Source of the DNA: Pseudomonas sp. Irchel s3h14
Lineage (GTDB): Bacteria > Pseudomonadota > Gammaproteobacteria > Pseudomonadales > Pseudomonadaceae
Assembly: GCF_900187425.1 (NCBI RefSeq)
Contig: NZ_FYDJ01000009.1
Coordinates: 124,001-188,000, forward strand
Length of the DNA: 64,000 bases
Direction: 5' to 3'
The position numbers and the translations under genes were made by a program. The notes under the pieces were generated by a model. It worked only from the letters and a program-made list of their open reading frames with translations. It did no database searches and was not told the DNA's origin. Below, one piece after another: positions 57,179 to 64,000 of the stretch. Position 1 is the stretch's first letter. Each line of letters opens with the position of its first letter.

Positions 57179-60076
57179 GTGGCGCGTCCGCAGCCCCATC
57201 CGAACCCAGTCCAGCTCTGTTTCGTCGAGTTCGAGCTCGACGAGGCCAACGCCTGCTTGCTGCGTAACGGAGAAACCGTGGCGCTGGCGCCAACGCCCTT
57301 CACTCTGCTGTGCGTACTTGCGCGCCAGCCTGGATCGCTGGTGACCAAAGATGCCTTGCTTGATGCCGTGTGGGGGCATCGGTTCGTCAGCGATTCAGTG
57401 CTGAAGACGGCCATCAGCGATCTGCGCAAGGTGCTGGGCGACGACCCCAGGCAGCCTCGCTTCATTGAGACAGTGTCGCGGCGCGGCTATCGCTTCATCG
57501 CCACGCCCTCCCCTGCACCTTCGATGCCGTCGGCACCCGCAACGGTGCCAGCGGCCGATGCGTATCCGTCGCCGCCATTCATTGGTCGCACCGACAAGCT
57601 CTCAAGACTGCAACAGGCGTGGGAGCGGGCTTACAACGGGCAACGTGCAGTGGTCTGGCTTGCCGGAGAACCGGGGATTGGCAAGACCACATTGATCGAG
57701 CATTTCCTCGCCAGCCTTGGCGGCATCGCCTGCGCACGCGGTCATTGCGTGGAGCACCACGGCACCGGCGAGCCGTACCTGCCGGTGCTGGAGGCATTGG
57801 CCGATCTGTGCCGCAGTGACCCCGCCCTGCCGGCGCTGCTGCGCGCCGTGGCGCCGACCTGGCTGCTGCAACTGCCGTGGCTGAGCACCGCGCAAGAGCG
57901 AGACGCGTTGCGGCGCGAGCTTGCCGGCATCGGTCCGGACCGCATGTTGCGGGAAATGGGTGAGTTGCTGGACCGCTACACCGAGCAGCAGCCGCTGTTG
58001 CTGATAACCGAAGACCTGCACTGGAGCGATCGGGCGACGGTCCAGCTCATCGACTATGTGGCGCGGCGACGTGGCCGCGCGCGGCTTATGTGGCTGGCGA
58101 GCTTCCGCGTCGCCGAGGTGGTGGCGCTCGATCATCCGCTCAACTCGTTGCGCCACGAACTGCGCCTGCAACGTCTGTGCGAGGAAGTGGTGCTCGATCC
58201 ATTCTCGGAAACCGAAGTCGCTGACTATGTCGCGCTGCGTTCGACCTCTCTGGCCCGCGATGAAGCCTTCGTGCGTGCCCTGCACGAGCGCACCGACGGT
58301 GTGCCGCTGTTCGTATCGTCAGTCATCAGTGAGGTGATGGACGCCACGAACGACGACGCCACCATCGAGGCCCGGCTGGCGGGAATGGCGGTTCCCGAGA
58401 ACCTCGCGGCCATCATTGATCACTACATCAGCAAGCTCGGGCCGGAGCAGCGCACGCTGCTCTCGGCGGCAGCGGTATGCGGAGTCGAATTCCGGGTCGA
58501 GACAGTTTCGCTGGCCCTCGAGCGCGACCTCGCTTCTGTGGCCGACACCTGCGAGGAACTGGTGCGCGAGCAGGTATGGCTCACACAGTCGCGGGCCACC
58601 GAACTTGAAGAGGCGATGGAGCTACCCTACTCGTTCCGGCATGCCCTCTTCCGCCAGGTACTGTACGACCGCACGCCGCGCTCATTGCGCACCCACCTTC
58701 ATCGCCAGGTTGGCACTGCGCTCGAACGCGAGCGCACGGCCGGTGTGCCGGTTGCGGCCTCGGAGCTGGCGACGCATTTCGACCGGGCCCGGCAGCCGAT
58801 GACCGCGCTGCGCTATTACGCCGAGGCCGCGGAAGCCGCGCTGCTGCACTTCAGCCCGGCCTTGTGCATCGGCCTCACTGAGCGCGCGATGGTCCTGCTG
58901 CGCCAAGCGCCAAAAGGGATAGAGCGCGATACGCTCGAAATCACCTTGGCCACGCTGCAGGGCGTGTCGGCTTTCCACACACTCGGTGTCGGCAGCGAAG
59001 CCAGGAACGCGTTCGAACGCGCCTACACGTTGCTGGCGGATGTACCCGAGCATCCGATGCGCGGTCGCCTGCTGCATGGATTCGGCTATCTGCTCGGTCT
59101 GCGCGGCGACTATACGCAGGCGCTGGCGGTAGCGGAGCGCGCCGAAGCCCTCTCGTCCGAGGCAAACGATCCAGCGCTCATGCTGGTGGCGTGCATCGTG
59201 CAGGGCGAGGTGCATCATCTCCAGGGACGCACGCAGGCGACCCGCCGCTGGCTGGAGCGCGCACTCGCAATCGCCGAACCGCTAGACATCGGCGCTAACG
59301 AGATCTTCGCGGCCGATCCTCAGGTCATGCTGCACGGCATGTTGGCCATAGAACTTGTGCGTTCTGGCCTGGTTGAGCAAGGCCGGGCTCACATGCAGCA
59401 GGCGCGGACCCGCGCACAAACGCTTCGCCAGCCTATGACCTGGCTGGTCGCCACCTGGCAGGAGGTGTTGATCGAGGTGCGGATGGGGAACCCTGTACGT
59501 GTGGCAGCGCTGGCCGACGACATGCAGACGCTGGTCGACGAGTATTCGCTCGCACTGGGACGCACAGCTTGCCGCTGGTGGCGCGGCTGGGCCGACGCGC
59601 GCAACGGCGCACCGCGCGACGGCTACCGCAACATCCGCGAGGCCTATGAAGAACACACCGGACTCGGCATGCGCTCCGGTGCCAGCGAGGTGCTCGGCTA
59701 CGCCGCCGAAGCGTTGCTGCTGGCGGGTGATTGCGATGCTGCGCAAGTCGAGCTACAGGAAGCCCTACGGATGGGGGAAGAACTGGGCGAGCGCGTGTAC
59801 CTGCCGCAACTGTTGCTGCTGGAGGCATCGATTGCGCGGATGCAGGGCCGGCTCGATGACGGCAGCACCGCGGTGCGGCGTGCGATTGAGGAGGCGCGCG
59901 CCCAGGAAGCTCCGTGGCTGGAGCTGCAGGCGTTAGTCGAACTGTGTGGGCACCACGACGCCACGGCCGAGGACCGCCAGGCCCTGGCGGTGCTGCTTGA
60001 CCAGTTGCCCGAAACGGATGGAACCGAGCTGATGAAACGAGCGCGCTCGCTGCTTCAGGCGGCAAAGTCTGATTGA
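57179..60076 (+). CDS. Winged-helix / STAND-type ATPase transcriptional regulator
   Basis: A 965-residue protein. Residues about 10-110 form an OmpR/CadC-type winged helix (FELDEANACLLRNGETVALAPTPFTLLCVLARQPGSLVTKDALLDAVWG, then RRGYRFIA). The AAA/STAND ATPase follows, with Walker A GEPGIGKTTLIEHF (about 162), Walker B LLLITEDLHWSD (about 280) and LPYSFRHALFRQVLYDR (about 485). The C-terminal half (about 530-965) is made of TPR-like helical repeats. It starts with GTG; no ATG gives the winged helix. Such proteins are ligand- and ATP-controlled activators. It is divergent from the hydroxylase and upstream of the RND operon, either of which it may control. Confidence 0.9.
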   Translation: MARPQPHPNPVQLCFVEFELDEANACLLRNGETVALAPTPFTLLCVLARQPGSLVTKDALLDAVWGHRFVSDSVLKTAISDLRKVLGDDPRQPRFIETVSRRGYRFIATPSPAPSMPSAPATVPAADAYPSPPFIGRTDKLSRLQQAWERAYNGQRAVVWLAGEPGIGKTTLIEHFLASLGGIACARGHCVEHHGTGEPYLPVLEALADLCRSDPALPALLRAVAPTWLLQLPWLSTAQERDALRRELAGIGPDRMLREMGELLDRYTEQQPLLLITEDLHWSDRATVQLIDYVARRRGRARLMWLASFRVAEVVALDHPLNSLRHELRLQRLCEEVVLDPFSETEVADYVALRSTSLARDEAFVRALHERTDGVPLFVSSVISEVMDATNDDATIEARLAGMAVPENLAAIIDHYISKLGPEQRTLLSAAAVCGVEFRVETVSLALERDLASVADTCEELVREQVWLTQSRATELEEAMELPYSFRHALFRQVLYDRTPRSLRTHLHRQVGTALERERTAGVPVAASELATHFDRARQPMTALRYYAEAAEAALLHFSPALCIGLTERAMVLLRQAPKGIERDTLEITLATLQGVSAFHTLGVGSEARNAFERAYTLLADVPEHPMRGRLLHGFGYLLGLRGDYTQALAVAERAEALSSEANDPALMLVACIVQGEVHHLQGRTQATRRWLERALAIAEPLDIGANEIFAADPQVMLHGMLAIELVRSGLVEQGRAHMQQARTRAQTLRQPMTWLVATWQEVLIEVRMGNPVRVAALADDMQTLVDEYSLALGRTACRWWRGWADARNGAPRDGYRNIREAYEEHTGLGMRSGASEVLGYAAEALLLAGDCDAAQVELQEALRMGEELGERVYLPQLLLLEASIARMQGRLDDGSTAVRRAIEEARAQEAPWLELQALVELCGHHDATAEDRQALAVLLDQLPETDGTELMKRARSLLQAAKSD

Positions 60077-60233
60077 CGAGTTAAGGGCACAGACCTGTGG
60101 GAGCGGGCTTAACTGACTGGCATTAATTTCTGAGGGAGCTCCACGGTCCCGACCGAAGTCTGACCTTTCGCTTACGACTCGCCCCTGGGGACGGCCTACG
60201 CTGTCGTCGAACTTTCTTGCCCCCTGGTCTGTG

Positions 60234-60449
60234 ATGAGTCTGAACCCTGAATCCAAGTACCCGAACCGCCGCTCGTACGTCGTGAAGCTGCGTAGCGATG
60301 CCACGCCCGGCGCCCTCTCGGGCCGCCTTGAAAACCTGGTCACCGGGCGTCAACGCGAGTTTTCGTCCGCCGATGAGTTACTGGAGTCGATTGACTCGGA
60401 CCTCACGTCGGCGGCCCACGAACACGTGGCAGATACCGACGGCGAGTGA
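60234..60449 (+). CDS. Small conserved protein upstream of RND operon
   Basis: A 71-residue soluble protein, core RRSYVVKLRSDATPGALSGRLENLVTGRQREFSSADELLESI. I recall similar small proteins encoded next to regulatory genes in proteobacteria, but no function. No clear ribosome site is visible at the ATG; a GTG one codon upstream is possible. It lies between the STAND regulator and the efflux operon, with a partial REP core at 60097. Confidence 0.65.
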   Translation: MSLNPESKYPNRRSYVVKLRSDATPGALSGRLENLVTGRQREFSSADELLESIDSDLTSAAHEHVADTDGE

Positions 60450-60566
60450 CGCCTCCAACATGAATGAGCGCTCGATATGGCGACCGAACGGCGACGTTTC
60501 GCTGACGACTTCGCGCACACCGGGCCCTACGCTGATGCAATCTCGAATCTACACGAGTCCAATCCG

Positions 60567-62081
60567 ATGCCGCGACTTCCAACCTCCCATCCATTGACCC
60601 GCTACGCCGGGCAGACGCCCCTGCAACATGCCGAACGCCTGCTCGGCGTCGTCGTGGGCGCGGCGCTCGCCGCGTCTTTCGCTCTGGTCTTGACCGGTTG
60701 TTCCACAGAGGTCGCCAAGCCGTCGGTAGACCTGCCGGTCAGGTTCGCCGCAAGCACGGCCTCCGAGATGGAACCCGAAGCCGCGTGGTGGAAGACGTTC
60801 AACGACCCGGTGCTGACGGATCTGGTGCGCCGCGCGATGAACGAGAACCGTGACGTCAAGATAGCCGCCGAACGCGTGCGTACCGCTCGCGCCGGTGAGA
60901 CGATCAGTAACTCCTGGCTCTTTCCGAGTGTCGGAATGTCCGCCTCCGGCTCCGACCGTAGCAGCGGCTACAGCTCTGCCAAGAAGCAGGGTTATCCAGA
61001 TACCAGGACCGTGGGTGCAGGCCTGGACGTTTCGTGGGAACTCGACCTGAGCGGACGCCTGCGCGCTGGCGCGCAAGCCGCCGAAGCAGAGGCACTGGCC
61101 GCTGAGGACGGCGTACGCGGCGTGCGTTTGCTGGTGATGAGCGATGTCGCCAGCAACTACTTCACGCTGGTTGGTGCGCTGCGCCAGGCCGAAACATTGC
61201 GCGCGATCTCGACGGCGCAGGACGAAACACTGCGCCTGGTTAATGCGCGCCACCGTGTAGGGTTGGCGACCTCTTTCGATGTCGAGCGCGCACAAACCGA
61301 TGCCGCATCGGCGCGCGCGCAGATCCCACCGCTGGAGACGCTGGCAGCCGTATCGCGTCACCGCATCGCGGTACTGATCGGTGACCAGGCTTTTAATGCC
61401 ACGAGCATCCAGCCCTCCCGTGGCAACGCGGTGGCGCCCGAGGCACGCCAAGGCCAGCCCGCCACCCTGCTACAGCGTCGGCCTGATGTATTGGCGCTGA
61501 TGGCGCAGCTCGATGCCGCCAATGCGCGCCGTAAACAAGCCGCGGCCGAGTGGTTTCCGCGGCTTTTCCTCGGTGCATCCTACGGCCGTCAGGGCCTTGA
61601 GCTGAACGGTCTGGATCTGGGCGCCGCACGCTTCACCAACGTAGCCGCCCTGCTCACCATGCCGCTCTTCAACGCCGGGCGCACGCGCGCGATCAACGAG
61701 GTCGCCGAGAGCGGCCAGCGTGAGGCGCTACTGCGCGCCGAGGACGGCATTGTGCGCGCGCTCGAGGACGTGGAGAACGCCCTCGTCACGCAGACGCAAG
61801 AGCGCCAGCGCGCCCAGTCGTTGCAGTCGGCCACCGAGTCTGCGGAAGCAGCGCTGAGCCACGCGCAGTCACTCTACGACAGGGGACAAATCGACCTGTT
61901 GCCGCTGCTGGACGCGCAACGGGCGCGCTTGTCGGTGCGCATGAGCGCCAACGACAGCAACACCCGACTGCTGCTCGATAGCGTGCAGCTCTATAAGGCA
62001 CTGGGCGGGGGCTGGCAGGTGTTCGAACAACCCGCCACTCCCACCGCAGCCACCAAAGCCGACCGGCCACCACTTTCTTAA
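60567..62081 (+). CDS. RND efflux outer-membrane lipoprotein, NodT/OprM type
   Basis: A 504-residue outer-membrane factor. The signal region GVVVGAALAASFALVLTGC ends with lipobox LTGC (about residue 46). WWKTFNDPVLTDLVRRAMNENRDVKIAAERVRTARA is the conserved NodT opening, and LLQRRPDVLALMAQLDAANARRKQAAAEWFPRLFLGASYG marks the start of the second repeat. The ATG at 60567 is preferred although upstream in-frame starts exist. It is placed first in an operon with the fusion protein and pump, an order that differs from mexAB-oprM. Confidence 0.9.
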   Translation: MPRLPTSHPLTRYAGQTPLQHAERLLGVVVGAALAASFALVLTGCSTEVAKPSVDLPVRFAASTASEMEPEAAWWKTFNDPVLTDLVRRAMNENRDVKIAAERVRTARAGETISNSWLFPSVGMSASGSDRSSGYSSAKKQGYPDTRTVGAGLDVSWELDLSGRLRAGAQAAEAEALAAEDGVRGVRLLVMSDVASNYFTLVGALRQAETLRAISTAQDETLRLVNARHRVGLATSFDVERAQTDAASARAQIPPLETLAAVSRHRIAVLIGDQAFNATSIQPSRGNAVAPEARQGQPATLLQRRPDVLALMAQLDAANARRKQAAAEWFPRLFLGASYGRQGLELNGLDLGAARFTNVAALLTMPLFNAGRTRAINEVAESGQREALLRAEDGIVRALEDVENALVTQTQERQRAQSLQSATESAEAALSHAQSLYDRGQIDLLPLLDAQRARLSVRMSANDSNTRLLLDSVQLYKALGGGWQVFEQPATPTAATKADRPPLS

Positions 62082-62110
62082 GAAACTGCCTTTTTCAAAG
62101 AGGAACCGCC

Positions 62111-63223
62111 TTGAAAACCTCCCTTACTGCGGCCGGCGCTTTGGCCGTAGCCGTCATGCTGTCCGCGTGCAGCCCGGACCAGCCGACCGTTCAGGCACCA
62201 CGACCGATACGCACCGTTGAAATCAGCTACGACAATGCCCGCGACATCAGTCGCTACGTGGGCACCGTACAGTCGCGACATGAAGTCGACCAGGCCTTCC
62301 GCGTGGGCGGTAAAGTCGCCCAGCGCAACGTCGATGTCGGCCAGTTTGTGCGCGAAGGCAGCATCCTGGCTGTGCTGGATGACAGCGACTACCGCCTCGC
62401 TGAGCAAGCGTCGCGACAACAGTGGACGGTTGCCGTCGAGCAGACGCGCCAGGCCGACTCGGACCGCCAACGCCTGACTGCACTGAAGGCTGACGGCTCG
62501 GTCAGTGCGGCCGACGACGAGCGCGCACATACAAATGCCCAGACCGCGCATGCAACCGCTGAAGCCGAGGCGCGAAAGCTCGAGCTCGCGCGCAACCGGC
62601 TCAAGTACACCGTGCTGCGCGCTTCGCGTAGCGGCGTCGTCACGGCTGTGCGCTTTGAGACCGGGCAGGTCGTTCCGGAGGGCCAACCGGTTGTATCGAT
62701 CGCGAATCCGGATGAATCCGAGATCGTCATCGATGTGCCCGAGGATCAGCTGTCCGTCTTCAAGGAGGCGCATTTCAAGGCCTCGCTGGCCAGTGCACCG
62801 AACGAGATCTTCGATGTCACGCTGCGCGAGCTGTCGCCGCAGGCAGCGGCGCAAACGCGCACCTATCGTGCGCGGCTCAAACCGATGCAGGCGCTGCCGC
62901 TGGGCGCCACTGCCACGGTAACGGCCGAGCGCGTGATGACCAGTGTCTCGGTGGCAGCGGTGCCAGCCACGGCACTGACGCAAAGCGGCGGCCAGCCTGC
63001 GCTGTGGGTGGTCACGCCCGTGGGCAAGGATCCGGTAGGCGTCGTCGAACTGGTGCAGGTGGCGGTGTTGGGCTACCGCAACGACGAGGTGCTCGTCTCC
63101 GGGCCGCAGGCCGGCGCATTGGTCGTCACCGCCGGGGTGCAGAAGATGGCATCCGGACTGAAGGTCGCGCTTCCCGGCGCGGCGATTATTGACGCAAACA
63201 CCACGCAGCAGGCCGCCCGATGA
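62111..63223 (+). CDS. RND efflux membrane-fusion protein (HlyD family)
   Basis: A 370-residue periplasmic adaptor. The TTG start with AAGAGGAACC before it opens a lipoprotein signal MKTSLTAAGALAVAVMLSAC (Cys20). The barrel-sandwich part FRVGGKVAQRNVDVGQFVREGSILAVLDDSDY (about 58-90) and its partner TVLRASRSGVVTAVRFETGQVVPEGQPVVSI (about 170-200) are typical. A coiled-coil hairpin lies between. Its stop overlaps the pump start (ATGA). Confidence 0.92.
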   Translation: MKTSLTAAGALAVAVMLSACSPDQPTVQAPRPIRTVEISYDNARDISRYVGTVQSRHEVDQAFRVGGKVAQRNVDVGQFVREGSILAVLDDSDYRLAEQASRQQWTVAVEQTRQADSDRQRLTALKADGSVSAADDERAHTNAQTAHATAEAEARKLELARNRLKYTVLRASRSGVVTAVRFETGQVVPEGQPVVSIANPDESEIVIDVPEDQLSVFKEAHFKASLASAPNEIFDVTLRELSPQAAAQTRTYRARLKPMQALPLGATATVTAERVMTSVSVAAVPATALTQSGGQPALWVVTPVGKDPVGVVELVQVAVLGYRNDEVLVSGPQAGALVVTAGVQKMASGLKVALPGAAIIDANTTQQAAR

Positions 63224-64000
63224 ACAACCTGAACCTCACCGACTGGGCGCTGCGCCATCGCGCCATCGTCCTGTTCATGCTCCTCATTGTCGCAGTGGCC
63301 GGCGCCTTCAGCTTCACCCGGCTCGGTCAGCTCGAGGATCCGAACTTTTCCGTGCCCTCCATGACCGCCATGGTCATCTGGCCGGGCGCCACCGCCCAGC
63401 AGATGCAGGACCAGGTCCTCAACCGCATGGAGAAAAAATTCGAGCAGATCGACAACTTCGAAAAGGTGGTCACCTACGCGCGGCAAGGCTACGCCGGCAT
63501 GACGCTCACCGTACGCGGCGGCACTTCCAAGGCTGACCAGCGCGAGGCCTGGTACCAGGCGCGCAAGAAACTCAACGACCTGAGCCTGGAGATGCCTGAC
63601 GGCGTGATCGGCCCGATCCTGAACGACGAATACGGCGACGTGTATGGCCTGATGTACGCGGTCAAGGGCGACGGCGTCGGTCACGCCGATCTGTCGGACG
63701 CGGCCGAGGACATCAAGCGCCAGATGCTGAAGGTGCCGATGGTCAAGAAGATCGATCTCATCGGCAAGCAGGCAAAGCGTATCTACGTCGAGTTCTCGCA
63801 CGAGCGCCTGGCAGCGCTGGGCATCACACCGCTGGCCATTGCCGAAAGCCTCAAGAGCCAGAACGCCATGTTGCCCGCAGGCCAGATCGACACCCGCGGC
63901 GACCGTGTCATGGTGCGCGTAAGCGGCCAGTTCGTCAGCGAAGAGGCTATCCGCAACGTGCCCATCGCTGCAGGCGGTCGGCTGATCAAGCTCGGCGACA
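63220..64000 (+). CDS. RND efflux pump (AcrB/HAE1-like), 3' end outside the window
   Basis: The first 260 codons of an RND permease. MNNLNLTDWALRHRAIVLFMLLIVAVAGAFSFTRLGQLEDPNFSVPSMTAM contains the first membrane helix and the family motif GQLEDP. It continues with WPGATAQQMQDQVLNRMEKKFEQID (PN1 porter subdomain) and RIYVEFSHERLAALGITPLAIAESLKSQNAMLPAGQI. The frame is open to the window end. It begins inside the adaptor stop, so the three efflux genes form one operon. Substrate unknown; export of a toxic phenolic from the neighbouring catabolic cluster is a possibility. Confidence 0.92.
   Translation, partial: MNNLNLTDWALRHRAIVLFMLLIVAVAGAFSFTRLGQLEDPNFSVPSMTAMVIWPGATAQQMQDQVLNRMEKKFEQIDNFEKVVTYARQGYAGMTLTVRGGTSKADQREAWYQARKKLNDLSLEMPDGVIGPILNDEYGDVYGLMYAVKGDGVGHADLSDAAEDIKRQMLKVPMVKKIDLIGKQAKRIYVEFSHERLAALGITPLAIAESLKSQNAMLPAGQIDTRGDRVMVRVSGQFVSEEAIRNVPIAAGGRLIKLGD

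Noticed and set aside
1..64000. CRISPR array
   Set aside because: No regularly spaced 24-40 nt direct repeats with unique spacers; repeated elements are dispersed inverted repeats.

Overview
The window looks like a chromosomal segment of a fluorescent Pseudomonas (P. fluorescens group). The evidence is the lexA2-imuA-imuB-dnaE2 mutasome cassette with a GTAC-N4-GTAC operator, several REP-type hairpins (core GTGGGAGCGGGCTTGCTCGCGA), the larger GATCGTTCCCACGC inverted repeats typical of this group, and generally high GC with pseudomonad start sites. No search could be run. Family names come from motifs and remembered family features, so exact substrates are inference.

Layout. 0-7 kb: a polyamine-type ABC importer (ATPase cut by the window edge, two permeases, binding protein) in one operon-like run with a cytosine-deaminase-like amidohydrolase, an ATZ/TRZ-type amidohydrolase and a flavin reductase-like protein, probably uptake and hydrolysis of an N-heterocycle. 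7-9 kb: a three-lipoprotein operon (CsgG, DUF4810, DUF799). 9-15 kb: the SOS mutagenesis cassette. 15-22.6 kb: a compact minus-strand set with a GntR regulator, an AprA-like flavoprotein, an AprB-like ferredoxin, a NitT/TauT-type ABC importer, a HEAT-repeat protein and a DUF971 protein, whose joint function is not obvious. 22.8-30 kb: ordinary genes (Gfo/Idh/MocA oxidoreductase, DyP peroxidase, GapN-like dehydrogenase, FUSC protein, EamA exporter with an Lrp regulator, BI-1/YccA) ending in tRNA-Ser(TGA).

30-41 kb, immediately 3' of the tRNA, is a decayed accessory region: an IS5-type stub, a tail-fibre fragment, broken phage early-region genes, DUF4224 without its usual integrase, a glyoxalase-family remnant joined to a tyrosine-recombinase C-terminal scrap, a frameshifted ndpA, several small intact genes, an orphan fimbrial tip adhesin and a sensor protein lacking its kinase.

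41-46 kb: an unusual ACP/fatty-acyl-AMP-ligase/PlsC-like fusion divergent from a UMF1-type MFS transporter (a possible analogue of the Aas/LplT lysophospholipid system), then a DUF4239 membrane protein. 46.8-57 kb: a probable catabolic cluster for a hydrophobic phenolic compound: FadL-type porin, acyl-CoA ligase, FAH hydrolase, extradiol VOC dioxygenase, TetR; divergently an old-yellow-enzyme-type reductase with a perfect 30-bp palindrome in the control region; then an MhpA-like hydroxylase with a second TetR. 57-64 kb: a 965-residue winged-helix/STAND ATPase regulator, a small conserved protein, and an RND efflux operon (outer-membrane lipoprotein, membrane-fusion protein, pump cut by the window end).
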